From Aptenodytes patagonicus (Eukaryota; Chordata; Aves; Sphenisciformes; Spheniscidae), in the NCBI RefSeq assembly GCF_965638725.1, contig NC_134957.1, positions 20,050,101 to 20,114,100 of the forward strand: DNA of 64,000 nucleotides, written 5' to 3'. Numbering within the stretch: position 1 is the stretch's first letter; each line of letters begins with the position of its first letter. A model generated the notes under the pieces. The model was given only the letters and a program-made list of their open reading frames with translations, made no database searches and was not told the origin of the DNA. A program made the position numbers and the translations under genes. Positions 26,501 to 41,500 of the stretch are shown in pieces.

Positions 26501-29500
26501 GCATTATTAGTTTAGAGGTGCCCTTTTGAGTAATACAGGTACAAATATCCCATTGCTCCCAGGCTAGACTGTAAGGTTTGTAAGATTGTATAAGTTATTT
26601 AAGCATCTAAATCCATTTTGTTTCCTGTGTCAGCTCTTTGATGTTGGTTTGATCCCACAATAAAAAGTTAATCGGTATATCAAAGATAGGCTGAGAACCC
26701 ATGCTGATAGGGTGAATGAAAATTGGCAGCACCCAGTCTTTTGTTGATACGGACATTAAATAATGGCACTAGGACCGTTTCATCTAGAACAGGAAGCACA
26801 CTGGAATGCCGTAAAAATCAGTAAGGTTGCTCTGTCTTTAAAATCTCCTGGAACCCAGCTGAGCAAATATTGTAACTTTTGGAGCTGCCGGCTGGCAATA
26901 GTAACGCTTCGTGTTTCACCTCAAGTCTTCATCTGTCCAACTTCTGCTCTAATTGCACACGAAAATAGCTATAGCAGTGCCACAGGAAGGATCAAAGTCA
27001 GAGCAAAATTCTTTGAGTTGTACCTGGTATAGACCAAGACCATCAGAAACCACAAATTTCAGGCAGTGTTGAGTGCAAAACCAGAAATTGGCCGAGGCTT
27101 TTCTGTCTGTTGCAGTCCTTGAAATTTCCCCAACAAAATACAGTTTGCTGGGCAAGGAGTCGTGTTGTAAAAATCTCCCTTGCCTTCTTTGGAAGCTTTT
27201 TCAGTTTTCCTCCACATTTTACAGTCAATCCATCAGCTCTCTGGAAAGACAAGTTTTCAGCATACTTCCATAGCTCGAGACAGTACATTGTATCGCTTAT
27301 CTTTATCATGCAGAGTACGCGTGGTTTTTGTATGTGTCTGATTATTCCTGTAACCTGCTGAAATCAGAAAAGGAATTTTTCCCTTTGTTTCGCTAAGGCC
27401 AGGATGCATTCATCATCTTCCAGTGTGATACTGCTTTCTCCCTCTACATCAGAGTCCTTGGGAACAGAAGAGGCACTTCCCTTGGCACACCCCTGGGAAA
27501 CAGCTCCCTGGGTGTTTTGCAATGACTTCTAACACAAACATCAAGACAGCATCACCATATGGTTCTTCCTGGGCTTTGTAAACTATTAAAAAAAAAATAT
27601 TTTCTACTTAGGAAAGGCTTTTCTATCAGCAGAAGGACTAGATCAATCATTGAACTTCCTCACAAGTTCACGTGTATGCCTGTCCTTTACCATCTCTCTC
27701 AGCCTGTCTTTTAAAAGCCTCCTGAAAACATCAGCACCGTGTCAATGTCCTCTGAGCGGCCCGCATCTCTGCTACAGCCACACTTACTCTTTGGCTGAAA
27801 AATGTCCATAAACTTGTATTTTAGAATCCACTTACTTCTGGCTGCTTTAGCAACGTGTGCTTTTGTCACACAGATCTTTGTCCTGACCAGGGGGTATTTT
27901 ACCTCCCAGTCGGCTTCATTTGAATCTAGCAGTTAGATTTAACATTTTAGTAACCACGCCAGCAACACACAAGCTGGTTGGGTTACTGACTGCGGCATAC
28001 ATGTTACTTTTTACACTGCATCCTAACGAGTCACATTTACAAACTGCTTCTCTGAAAAACATGGTAAGAAAGAGTCATAAGCGAAGGAGAAGAGTAGGAG
28101 TAATTCTGCATTCAGATCTAAATTTGTGTCAAGTGTGGGATGAAGTTTAAAATAAGAAAAGATAATAGTTGGGGTTCTGTTGTTTCTTTCCACCTCTTTG
28201 AAAAGTCATTTTTGATCATACTCTTTACCTCTTTAAAAATGTACTTTCAAGTGATGGACCTTTGCTAAAGTGTTTCATGAGTTAAAATTAACCTTGAAAT
28301 TTAGCAGGAGGTGTTACTTGCTCTGCATTTTTCTACTTTATTTTTTCATATCTGACCCGAAATGGATACCATGCAAATGTCTCTTTGTGGTTTAAACAAA
28401 TAAGCCATGAAGTCAAAAAAAGGAAAGCAGTTACTGCTTTCTGTGTACAACCACTGCTTTCAGATGTCTCTTCTGTATTTGCTAATGCCTGTGACTATGC
28501 TCCATTTTTACTCAAAAATATTCTGTGTTGTTGGGGTAGGAGGGGTCAGAGGAAGGGATTTTACTACTTTGGTTTTCTCCTTGAAGGGAACTCCTGCAGT
28601 ATCCCTCCCCTGGAAATCAGCAAGGACCTGGGGAATGGCACGAGGATGAACCTTGTCTTTCCCTACAGAATGCGAAAGATTTGTTATTCAAAATGTCAGT
28701 TAATCCACAGTAGAAAGCTGTAAAGGTTCCAAACACGGTGCCCATCCCCAAATGCCCCTGACAACATCTGTGGCTTTACAGACGTCCTTTCTACACGCTG
28801 TTCTCTGCGCTGTTGCTGTGTGCAACACCCAGACAACAAGGGTAACACCTTCTCTCTTCTCGTTCAGGGCCACCCTTTTGGGGTACAATGTGCAAGAATT
28901 ATCTCCGCCTTCGCAGGACAGAATTTCTCTCCTCTGTGCAACTCTGGCTTCAAGTCTGTAGACAGCACTTTGCATTGGTATGTTTTAATGAAAGCCAGAA
29001 GAAAACAATAACTTCATTATATTTTTCCTTTTCCTCCTTAGTGTGTTAGTTTATTTGTGTCAACTTTGAGCTTTTGGATTTAATTTAGCCTAGACCGTTT
29101 TCAGTTAAGATGAGGCACATGGCTTTAGCGAACTGTGAACTCTCAGCAAGTTAGCTTTGCTACTCCTGTTAGACATTTTCTTGGTCCTTGCTCTGCTGGA
29201 AGGTTTGATGCTTCCAGACGGGTGGTTTTTTCTCATGGTTTGTTAGTGAATCAAAAAGGTCTTGCTCCACTGTATTCTGATCTATTTTATTTACTGATGA
29301 TACATACTTCATGGCCCTCTAGTTTAGCAAAATTTTTTTATAGAGAATAAATAGAAGATAAACACAACTGAATGATCAGTGACTGTTCTCTTTGTTTAAA
29401 AAATATATTATCCTCTATATTCAGAGTTGTTAGGCATTCTTTGCACTTTTACAGGTCTCCAGAGATTGGGTCAGACATTTATATAATTAAGAGTTAAGCG

Positions 29501-32500
29501 TTCTAAAGTTCAAACCGCTTTGTTCTTTCATCTTCAGTCTGGTTTCTCACATTGCACTTCAGCCTTTGGTTTACGTACTCGGAAAGTGTTTGGTTACTGA
29601 GCTGCCTTTCTTTATAATACTGTAAAAAATCAAAATATATGGTAAATTTTGACTTTTTTAGAGACGGAGAAAAGTGGAAGAAACCCATTGTGCTGAAGCA
29701 GCAACACAATGCAGTCTTGCATGTATTTTGTGTGTAAGCAAATGAATTTTGGTTAAAAATAAAAGGTAAAGTTTTTGAGATACAAGGTAATTAATTTGAC
29801 TGCGTTCTGGCTTCTTCTAGAAGAGCCTACCCCTTCCAACTTGAAGTTTCTAATTACTGACACAGCTGATAGTGAACTGACCGCTGCTGCAGGCATAGGA
29901 AGACTGGAAGTGTAAAGGAGGTCTAGAGCTTGAATAAAACCTTTCCCGTAACTTAAGAAAATAATAGTGAGAAACCCTGTAAAGAGCTCTCTGAAACATA
30001 TGGATTATGAATACACAGAAGAAGAAAGATCTGTTCACAACATTCATACAGTCCGTTAGCCTCAAGTAGATTTACAAAGCGTGTCTGATGATATTCTGGT
30101 TGGGGGCTGCCTGTTATTCAAGGGAGCTGTGCAGAACCCACCCTCAGCTAGCATCTCCTGTGGAAGGGGTGAGCGCCTAACAGCATCTGCGCTGAGCTTG
30201 TCCGGCTGAGCATCTTCTAGGTAGCTGGGAAATGTACTGCCTTGTTGTCCAGACTTAAATTCCTTTTCATAACTATAGGTAAAAAATAAGTGTGTGATTC
30301 AGAGTTTGGCTTCAGCTGACCCATGGGTCGAGCTGCTGTTGTTTGTTGTTGTAATTTCTATAGTTACATTGGAAGCACTCTGGGCATTTAGATATGTTGA
30401 CTGCCGAAAGCCAGAAATAACTAGTTGGAATAAAAGTGTTAATAGTCTGATGGCTGTGTGTGAGTCATAGCCACAGTGGCCTTTGAGACAAAAGAGAGAT
30501 TGCTCTGACTACAGCAGTGGAGAAAGCCCTTCCTCTGTGCAGCCTTACATGCTCATTGCAGGTCAAATTTAAACTTCCTTAGTCAGAGCACAAACAGCTC
30601 TTATATTTATACAGTCCGAGCTCCCATACCCCAAGATCCCTGTATCATAGAATCATAGAATCATTTGGGTTGGAAAGGACCTTTAAGATCATCAAGTCCA
30701 ATGGTTAACCTAGCACTGCCAAGTCCGCCACTAAACCATGTCCCTAAGCACCACATCTACACGGCTTTTAAATACCTCCAGGGATGGTGATTCCACCACT
30801 TCCAAAGAAATACTTCAGGGACCATTGCAAGGCTTGCAGAAGCAAACCCTGCCTCGCTCTTGCTGCTGAACCCCGGGGAGACTTCTTCCCAGGCAGCTCC
30901 TGGACAGGGAGAGGTTAATCATGCCTGCTGGTTTTGCATGGCCCACTTGCAATTCAAAATAAGCGGGCATCCAACGTTCAACACCCAAGAAGATTTCCGT
31001 GTACCTCTCATGCACACGTTCATGTATGGTGCTTACTCGCCTCTCCGTGGTGCATGGCTTTTGCATTAGAAGAGGAAGTGTCCTCTCAGTTTCGTACTAT
31101 ACACAATGTGTATGTTTCAAACACATACTGTGAAATAGCATTTTTCAGAAAGAAAACCTTCACTGTCTTTGAAGTGAGAAGATGGTTAAATAGGAACACG
31201 TCACTTAGTTGGAGTCAAGATTCTCACTTCACCTTGCCAGGCACTGCTCAGACTTCGGGCAGTGAAAACGGCAGGGAAAACTTGGACTATAGCCCAAAAA
31301 AATGCCGGCTCAATTCCTTAAAATATTTCAGTTTAAATGAGGTCAAAGACTATTCCTGAGCTTGCTGTGAAGCGTGTGTTCAAGTACCTTCTGGAACTGG
31401 GATCTAAACTTGAAGGGCAAATGATTTGGTTATAAATTATTTGGCTTTTTTTGGTACCCTCAGGAAACAGCCTGCAACAGAAGAGTTTCTGTCAGGTTGA
31501 ATTTGGGAAGTTAAATACTGCACTTATCCTTTTGGATTTGAGAGATAGGGTCCTTTCTAATTGTGCTAACCATGCTGAAGCCTCAGGATCAAAGTGCTCT
31601 AGGGTGTTTGTTTGTTTGCTCTGTGCTCAAACAGCCCTTATCTCACATCACTTTTTGTGGGATTCAGTTAGCAAAACCAGTGACTATGAACTTCATGCTT
31701 CTGCTTACAGCTCCTGACACAATCATTGCTCTGTAGACAGAGCAGATCGTGTTGAGTTTTGTTGTCAGTGTGAAGACACAAGACCAGGGGCTGTGGCATT
31801 ACAGTGGCACAGCTTCCTGCTCTGTGGGCAAGCCTGGAACTAGGTCAAACAACAAAAGCAAATAATTGTTGAAGTATTAGAAGATGCGTATCTTCAGGAA
31901 TGGGGCAGGGGGCTCTCAGCTCTGTAGCCAACCTGCAGACCATTTTTTGCAAAGACTTCTGGCAACTTCATGAGAATACACGTAGAAATTCAGGATAATC
32001 TAACGTTTTTGCTGACATGAAATTTGTCTGTTACCATGAGAGAGCATCTCAATGCGGAAGGACTGCACAGTGCCGTGGTGTGGGATGCCTACCTGGGTTT
32101 GTGTCGCAGTGCGGTGTGCCTATCTGGGTTTGTGTCAGAGGCCCAAGAGCTCTGGATGGAAAAATAAACAAACCTTGGGATGCTTCATGATGAGGAGCAA
32201 AACCGTGCGGAAAAAGAGCTGAAGTCTGAAGCAAGTCTGAAGCAAGTCTGAGTAACAGGCTGTCTCTTCTGGGGCTTTGTTTTTCTGGTATAGTAGAGAA
32301 ACAGCCTAAGTCTACAGGGAGCTGAGCTGCAGTGTTTTGCATCTTTTTTTGGTGGTGTTTATTTTGGGGATTTGTTGTTGATTTTGGTATGGTAAGACTG
32401 CTCTCACACCTACACAGTGAATTATGTTATGCCTAGATAGAACCCCTCATCGCTGGCCTACTTTACACTTGCTCATCAAAGCGTGAACTATTACATATAT

Positions 32501-35500
32501 ACCATGACCTGGTCTTTGTAATGATAAAGTGATATCAGGCATATTTGCATACTTGTTCTTAAATAAAATTCTAGATGTGTCCAAATTGTGACTGTAGTCA
32601 CCAGCTCAGAGTCTGCTAATAGTGAGAGCAGGGGGGAAAACCCACATGTATGAGAAGCTGATAAGAATCTGTTAATGTGCATTATTCTCGTGGTCCTTGT
32701 GAAGATGTATGGCGGCTTCTCACTGTACAGCAAGCAAAATTATTGGATCGAATTGTTGGAATTAAGGTATGGTGAGAAAGACTAATTACTCAGCCCTTGG
32801 ATACCTTTTAAACTGTGGGTGAATAGATGCCCCATGCTGTGACGGTCCGTCACTGCGTTTTTGACATATGTGATTGAGGGTAGAAAAAGAGCGTTGCATG
32901 CAACACCATTGATCACAGGCTACAAGTTTTTTTCCATCTGGGAGTACTAGTAGTTTTATTTTTATTTTCAACGGCTCCTCTCATGATACTTCCCCAAACT
33001 AGTCCAATCAACTTGAGGAAGTTTTCCTATACAGAGCATTAATTTGCGTAGAGCAGTGGTATCGCTGATTTTTATAATAATTTAAATGAGAAAGTAGAAA
33101 TCTTTGAATTAAATTATAATTTCTTAATCTCATTTTTTTCCACAGGTACTTTTTCATTTATTTCCTTGAAATACACTTTCATTAGTTGCTGTCTAATGAT
33201 TTACCACTAAATGGAGTTTTTAGAATAAATGTGGCACTTATTTTTGCTAACAGAGATACTCTATCTCCGTCCATAAATATCTAGGCATTTGTGTAGCTTA
33301 ATATACAATTACTCATGTTCTTTATGTTATAATTCTGATATTAAAGAGGTACCATTGTGGAAAGCTTTCCCCCAGCAGGGATTATTTTATGTGATTTGAA
33401 ACCAGCTGCATTTGAATGGAATTGGAATTCAGTAAAAATGCACAAAAGCATTTAAAAACTTTTTTAAAGCATTTAAAATTAATAAATTATGTGAAATTAC
33501 CTACAAATAAGCTAGGGGTTTTTTTTCTGTGTTAAATTTTTCACCCTGTTTTGATTGCTTTTTTTTTTTTAAACTTATTCACATACAAAATTCCAGTTTC
33601 TTTGACACTACCTATTTAGAAAGCAGTAAGTGAAATACACGTAGGAGTCAGAACTTCAATGCAGACTCATAAACTGCACAGTCCAGTACCGCTTCCTTCT
33701 GCTGTTTAAGAGAACTGCTGTGCGCTGAAGCTCAAAGGCGTGATGTTACCCTTCTTACCAAGTTACACAATTACATGTGATTGTAAATCACATGTGCTGA
33801 TACATATCGATAACACACCTGAATTGCCTTGAAGCTGAAAACCTGTGAATGGCGTCCGTGCGTAAGAGTGTTAAGTATGTTGAACTTGTGTGTTAGTGCT
33901 TATTTGCAACAGAAACGTGACTTGGCTTTGGGACAGCTCTTGTTTTGCTGGGCAGGAAGAGCCGAACCTTTGATTTCTTACCCACTATGAAACACACTCC
34001 TGATCAGAAACAGCACAGATACAACCACCAACTGCAGAGGTGGGGAGAGCTGTTGTCCCCCAAGCAGTGCCAAGCAGGGAGGGCTGATGCTGGCAGCAAA
34101 TATCTGCAGAGAGCCGACCGGGGAGGAGATGGGGCTTATAGCTGGGCTGGCCTGGATATGGCCTGAGTGTTCCCCAGTGCCAGGGGATCCCCAGCTGGCA
34201 CTGCTTGGAGTTTGATGGACAGAAGAGTACAAAATTACCTTTTTCAGCCAAGGATCCTGCCCACCAGGTGATATATGTTCAGTTGTTCAAAGGAATATCG
34301 GTAAAAGGCCAAGATCATTCCTACTCCAAATTTTAAGAAAGAAGAGTCAGAAGTAGCCAGTCTGCGGGTGAGTCACACAGGAAAACACAAGCACACATGA
34401 CTTGTACTTAGTGATTTTGCCTACTGATGGGTAAAATACAAGAAACAACTAAAAGCTTGCTTTGAAAAGCCTTTGTTTGAAGTATATGTTTCCTTAATTC
34501 TTTGGGAGCTCCCAACAGCTCTGCCGAACGACAAGGGACCGTCTAGGTTAGGTCCTACCGTGCCTTTACCAGCAGTGGCACCATGTGTCAGAGCTGGTGT
34601 GTGGAAGGACAGAAATGACAGCTCGAGCGCCGAACAGTTACGTAAAAGCTTTATCTAGGGCTTAAGGTGGAGCACGGCCTGGTTGCGCAGGCTGGCACTT
34701 ACTCACCTGGGAGCAACTGGAGCTCTTGCAAGTGCCATTACAAATTCCAGTGCACTAGTTGTGATTGCAAACTCCTTGGGTCAAAACCCGTCTTTTTTTG
34801 TTTTAATGTTTTCGTCTAGTGCAACAGGGTCATGGATGAAGGCCATCAAGGAGTATTACAATACCATGTCTGCATCTAGCCCTTTTTTTGGATTCCCAGG
34901 GATGCACGGGTTTGTTGGACTGTAGCTATTAGCTTCTTTCATGGTCGGGAAGAGAGCGGTCCAGCGCCTTTCTCCAGGTGTCCCCCTACCCCAGCCCAGT
35001 GCCAGAGCCGTCAGCCTAGCAAAGGCATTGAGGGTCCTCCTCCTCTTCAGCCAGACAGTTGGGCTGAAAACTTCTGACCTGGCAATGTCACTTTTAAAGG
35101 CTGCTAAAAGTCAGTTAAAGATGTAACAAAAAAGATGCAGAAGACTGTTAAAGATGCAGGGAAAGCAGAGCAGTCCTCCCTCACCTCAGCCTCGGTGTCT
35201 GCCCAGCGTCACTGACTGCGCTGGCTGCGTTCGGAGGCAGAGGAAAGCTGGAGGAGGAGGGGGAAGCTTGCACAACTATTACTTGCTCTCATCATCCCAA
35301 AGGATCAATTTTCAGACCATTACCTACTTTCCCACACATGCAGACACACATACTTCACTGATCTGGAGAGGATTTATAAGTTAGCATCTGAGGAATAACT
35401 ATCAATATATAGACACCATTTGCTTTAGGGGTTGTTAGCAGTTCTCCAGAAATGGCTAATGCTGAAACCCAGAAGCAGCCCAGGCCCGGTTGTCCTACTG

Positions 35501-38500
35501 GAGACAATGACAGCACAAAAAGTGCTATCAGCTTATTTTTCTCTAGGGCACATGTGGTGTCTTTGGGATCTTTTAAATCTGTCTTCAGCTTAGTCACAGA
35601 GCAGAGGCTTTCTCCGTTCCTAAGCCAGCTCGACAGACACAGCTATCTAGCAAGCCAGACTAGCCCTCTCCAGCACAATCGCAGGAAGTTATTCCAAGCC
35701 TCAGACAAATCCCATTTCTATCTCTGGAAGAGTAAAAGGTCAAAAAACACCAGGCTGTAGCTCTGCCAGCAATAGCAGCCCCAGCCGTCGCAGCGCCACG
35801 GCGGGGCTGAGCGGAGGGGAGCGCGAGCCCAGCGGCTGTGTCCCGCCACGGCTCTGCCCTCCTGGCAGGCCTGGTGGCTCCTGCCCACACGTCTCCAGGA
35901 GGAGGTGGAGGTGCATGGGGCTCCGAAAGGGCTTCACAGGCTGCATCCGTCCACAAGAAATCCCGGGAGAGGGAAGAAGGAAAGCGTAACTACCAGGTTA
36001 CCAAAGCAGACTTTCTCTGGGAGTCAGCGGAGCCCTCTGATCCCGCCTACCATATTACTGGTGGCGTCCAGCCACATCCCCATCCTCTCCCAGCAATAGG
36101 CAGCTTAATTAGCACAAGCCCTGATTAGCTCTTGCCCTCTGCTTGCAGTGTACTAGCAAAACAGGAGGTTTCTAGGGCTCTCTGCAACTCTTCAGCAGCA
36201 GCCAGGTGCTCCAGAGCCAGCTCTCCAAGCTGCCCTGCCGTGGCCATGCCCGCCATGCAGTGCTTTGGACACTTTGCTGTTGCAGTGGCTGCTCCTGCAA
36301 TCAAAGCAGGGACGTGAGGCGTAGTCTTTCATCATTCCTCACTGTTCTTGTAGGATTTCAGTAACAGCCTCTTCCCTCCTGTTGCTTCGCTGGCTTTTCT
36401 GCTTGGCTTTAGCAAAGAAGATACCTCATAACAATGCATACAATGGCCAGCCCACGGCCTGATGATTCAGAGCACGATGGGGCTACTCCACCCATAGTAA
36501 AAACTTGGGTGTGATTTTGAGAAACCCTTGCCTGGGGAGCTGGGAGGACTGCCGTGCCGGCCATGCCCCCCTCATCCCGGGGCAGGGGTTTGCTATCAAA
36601 GCTCTGCGGGTTGTGGTGATGTGAACCGCTGGGGATGGAGCTGCTCCTCCCTGAGGTTCTTCCCACTGAGCTGAAGAGCCCAGTCCTTTCTCTTTATGAT
36701 CCCCGCAGTTTGTTTTGTATTTGTCCTTTTTACTTCAGCTTTCCTGCTCCTCCCGTTCCTGTCCTTCCAATTTTCTTGCCCGTTTGGGGCTCCCCTACTC
36801 TCCCTTTGAAAACACTTATTATTGCTCTACTTTTGCTTTGCTCCTAGGACATAAACACTCTTGAAATGACCCCTGTTTAAACACCGCCCTCATCCCTTCT
36901 CCCATCGCTACCTGCAAGCACCAACAGGCCTGTGATACCCACGTGCTGTCGCTCCCAAATTAACCAGGCAGGAGTCTAAATGGCAGAACCAGGGGGCAAA
37001 ACATTGCCTGCCAAAATAGAATTGGATTTGAGTTGTCTTAAAAAAAGACCTGCAGTGACCTATAGCTCCTGTGTGCATGTGCAGAGCTACAGAGAATAGC
37101 ACTTAAAAACAATGGTGGCTAAGGCCTGCATTGGTGCCGACACAGCTGTGAGCTGCGCTGTCCCCGCTGCTGTGGCACACTGTGACCTGCTGGCACCCAG
37201 GTACCTCATTTGGCCTGGAAATGTGTTTTAGTCACTTGCTGAAAAACCTTGCAGCTCCACTCCCCACCAGTGCTGGACAGCTTACTCTCCTCCAGGATAT
37301 TCTATTCTTTATAAAAAGGGCTGAACTGATCCGCACAGCTCCCAAACACCACGTTTCAACTGAGGGCAGCAACAGGGAAAGTCTTATTTGTTTTTCTCTA
37401 ATAGACTGAACACTGGGTTCAGCCCGGAGCCGAGGATGTTTCATACGGTTCCTTTGTTGTAAATCTGTCTGTCTCCACACCCTCCCTAAGACAAATGCTC
37501 TGAGCAGTGGTTTCTTTGCCAGTGCGAAGGCAGTGACTGTCAAGGATCTGCACTCTTTGAAGCAAGCTGAAAGCAAATTGTTGGGCACAAACCTTCAGTT
37601 ATTTAACCATTCTGCGGCTGGGGCATCACTGGTGGGAGGAGGAGGAGAATTCGGTGTTGACGGGGAAGGGAGTGCAGTGCCCTCCATACAGGCAGGAGAG
37701 CCCTGTGGATTAAGTCTGCTTGTACATTCAGCTGATCAGGAAACGGTGATACCTGTGGAGAATTTGGAGTTTTCGTATGTCTACTTTGTGGTTTGAGCAG
37801 ATCTCAGTGTATAAGGCTGTCGTGGCATTTCTGCTGTTAGTTTCTCTGTCTTCATGGATCTCTCCCATGGGATTAGAAGCAGTAAAACCCACTTAAAAAC
37901 TGAAAATGAGGTTATAACATTTCAAAAAGCAGAGGAACTCCAAGCCAGCCTGAATTTCACTTCAGCTCCTGTTTTGCAGTTCAAGTTGACAGTGTCATGT
38001 TAGTGTTAGCATTAGCATCAGCCATGCTTACATTCGCTTCCTTCTGAAGCATATGCAAGCACTGCAGACGACGCAGAGGACTGTACACTTTCGGTTTTGA
38101 AGATTTATAAAATTTGGGCTGGGTGAGGTATGGTTTTAAGACCAACTGACAAACTCTTCCCATCAGAGGAAAGCAGAATGCAGACTTCATCTTCATTACC
38201 AACATCAAGAGGGGACCCTTTGCCCCGATGCAGCATGTGGCCTTGCCAGCTGGTTGGGATTGCGTCGTCCTGGGGAGCCCTGCAGCCTCACCAGGGCTGG
38301 AGCCAGATGTGCTTCAGGTGCCCCAGATGTGCTTCAGATGCTCCCCCGTTTCAGGGCACAGGGGGAGCAAATGTACAGGTATTTACACCAGGGCAGAAGG
38401 CATGTAGGTGGCCGTTGCACAGAGCTGGTGGCACTGACCTGCTGTGACCGGCCGTGAGGGGCTGCCCAAGGCGCAGGGGGGCTGTGAAGGCACCGTCACT

Positions 38501-41500
38501 CACAGGCGCTCAGGTGAGGCAGGGTAACGGGGAGGAAAGGGGATGGCCAAGGAGCTAGTGGAGCTCTTCGTATTCCCCACTTTCTTGCAGCCTTGACATA
38601 GAAGAGGGCGGCGAGTGGAGGTGTGACAGGCCCTGCCAGCCTCATGCTTGCAGGACACAGCAGCCTGGGTCCGAAGGATCCCTCATTTCTTTAGCTGCAG
38701 ACACCGGGAAGGCGCGGGGAGGCATCTCGCCCTGCAGCAGCATCCTGTTTACCTCTGGGGAGCACCGATGCTGTGTCTTTCTCCAATGACGGTTCATTCA
38801 GCACCAGCAGCAGAGGCAGCGGGACATCCCCACACAGCAGCAGTCCAGTCTCGACACCTTCTCCTCCTCCCCGGTCCTTTCCCTCGCCGCCTCCAGGGAG
38901 CCCTGGCGCTCCCGCCCTGACCGGGGCGTGCAGCAGGGAGGCAGCCGGCAGCACACACGCAGAAAATGATGCAGTCTGTGACTGCATCCACGTCCTTACT
39001 GCTCCTTGGTGACCTCATTTTCTGGGTGTAGCTCAGAGTGCAAAAACCACCAAAAAAGGGGATAGGGAAGGGAGGAGAAGAGATAGAGAAGAAGTTGCAG
39101 AAAAGCAGAAATAAGCGCTGTAGTTTTGAAAATGACTGTGGAAAAACCCAGCTGGCTCATTATCCTCACTTTTGTAACAGTAACATTGATCCTATTTCAC
39201 CATCCCACAAGCACATACTCTTCTGATAGTTTTACAGTTTAAAAAAGATTAAGATCCGGATAAGCTGCACAACACCACTGCCTTCAACCACATTTACCAG
39301 TTTACATTTACTAAGAATCTGGCTTTTGGTGTTTCATAGATTAGTGTTCTGACAGGTTGAAAAATTATAGAAAGGGAGCTATTACCCTTCTCCCACATTG
39401 CTCATATTTAAGATATTGCTGAGCACATTAATTGCACATTGTTCCCAATAGATCAAGCTGAACTTTCATTTCTGAAATCTGTTTTTACTCCCAAACTGTT
39501 CCACTATTTGTGGAGTTTGGCAGAGAGTTTTACTCCTGCTGTACTTGCAAAAAATCTGCATTACAAAATACTGACAACTGGCCAAACGTAACCCCAAAGA
39601 GAAGGCACCTGCTCAGGAAAGCTGGCCCATCCTTTTGCAAGCTGCAGTTTCACAGAGGAACTGGCACATTTTGGCCGTGCCTGAGGAGCGAGACAGCGTG
39701 CGAAGGCAGGCTTGCCAGCTCCCTCCAGCCTGGGCTGCTTTGGGGCAAGCCACACCACTCGAGTCTGTCATGACGCTGATATCACAGAAATGTCATCGTG
39801 CCATCGGTCACCTCACAGCAATGAACCGCTCTGGATGTGAAATCCTTGGGATTCTGCAGAAATGAGCGCTTTTTTCCTCTCTTTCTCTCCGTCCCATTTA
39901 GGGAGCCCCCGTTGCCCTCCCTGGCACGCAGCGGCCCTCCCAGGATTTCATGCCCATGGGACCCGGCCCTTCACGGCACAGGGAAGACCGCGGCTAGCTG
40001 GTGAGGAGCAACCGTGCTCCTGCCCTTCCCTTTCCCCATGGCCGGAGTGGGGAAGTACAGACACACACGCCGGCACAGGGTCAGGGTGGATAGTGGGGAG
40101 GCAGAGGCGGATGCGCAGCCAGGGAGGGCAACGCAGCGCATCGCACCTCATCATTTTAGAGCCGCGTTGAGTTTGGGCTTTCTACACCACGGAGGCAGCG
40201 GGACACCACCCAGTACTAGGTTAGGCACATTCCTGAGCGACACCGATCTGCTGCCCACAGGCCAGCAGGTAGGTAGCTGGTTTGGGGCATCCTGAACTCG
40301 CTGCCTGGGTGGTGCACTGCTGTGGCCACTTGAAACCCAGGCTGTCCAGGCAAAGCTGGTGTTTGGCAAGGCCGGGGGATTTCCTAGGAAATAAATCATG
40401 GTACGCAGTTGTTTTTAATGCTGCTGTGATCAGAGTGCAAGCCTGTAAATATGAAGGGTTACCAGAATTTGGACTGTTAAGGATAAAGTGTGCAATGTGC
40501 CAAATGTAATTGTTTTCCTTTTGCAGCCCGTTATATTCAGATGTTGAGGAAATGATTTAATATTTCTGAACACGTTGTGATTTCATCGTTTGGTTCAGCA
40601 AGGGAAGTTTCAGAAGCCATGCAAATTAAGATAAACATTAAATATGCTCTTAGTACTTCATTTGCCATGCTGATTTTTTTCTATAGCAGTGCTAAACAGG
40701 CTATGCCAGCCCAGGGCATGTGGATGTCTTCACATCGAGACAAAAGTTGCAGCAGTAACGGGGGACTGAAAAAACTTGACCTATATGTACTCGCAATTGG
40801 AAGGACCAGTCTCAGGAGGTGAAAAGAGAAAGGACTGAGGATGAGCGATACAGCTCAGGACCTGGGCGCGCAGTCCTGAGCCTGTGCCAGAGGCCACCGG
40901 GTTTGCGCCCCGGTGCTCATTCCCAGCTCCGCAGGCCAGTGTGAAGTAGGCAGAGCATGAAACGATACACTGCGAAAAAAAGCGCAGGTCTGCAGAATTT
41001 CACAGGCAGCATTGCCTTCCCACAGCGGAGCGGAGAAATGTGCAGTTATCTCCTCAGCATGGGAAGTTTACATGATGAATGTTTGGATACTCAAGCTGAC
41101 TTTAACCAGCTGACTTTGTGAAATGCACCTAAAACGTGAAGGAAAGCGGAGCTCACAGGGTCTTATTTCTTCAAACCCTTAGCCCTGAAAACCCCGTTTT
41201 CTCGGACGAGACGCAGGGCGCAACGGCAACAAAAAAAAATTTCTGAAAAGTCAGAGAGAATTCTTAAACAAACAAAAGAAAACCTGGCACAGGGAGCATT
41301 GTTTATATTTTTCCTAACATTTATGTATTTTAAAATAAAAAATGACAGGCAGTGGATGCTGTATATTACGAGCCATATGAGTGATGAACACTTTTCCACA
41401 AACTAAGGAGAATGAAAAAATAATTCTAAAAATGTTTAAAAACCAGCACAGCCTCCTGTGAAGTGTAAAGCAGAGATTAATTTAAGACAGCTTTTAAAGA

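Larger units (their letters stand above)
8540..30644 (+). other. GAB3 intron 1, proximal part
   Basis: The donor GTAAGT opens an AT-rich stretch of about 22 kb with no supported gene on either strand. Its open frames are short and lack recognisable domains. It contains simple A/T runs, an (AC)9 microsatellite, a diverged 56-base tandem duplication at 13846-13955 and a 17-base exact direct repeat at 25025/25078. The region around 15160-15300 keeps several CpGs in an AT-rich setting and may be a conserved element. I see no intact transposon. Confidence 0.6.

Noticed and set aside
40895..40945. tRNA-like GGTTTGCGCCCCGGTGCTC segment
   Set aside because: It resembles a T-arm only superficially; no acceptor stem, anticodon arm or A-box could be matched.
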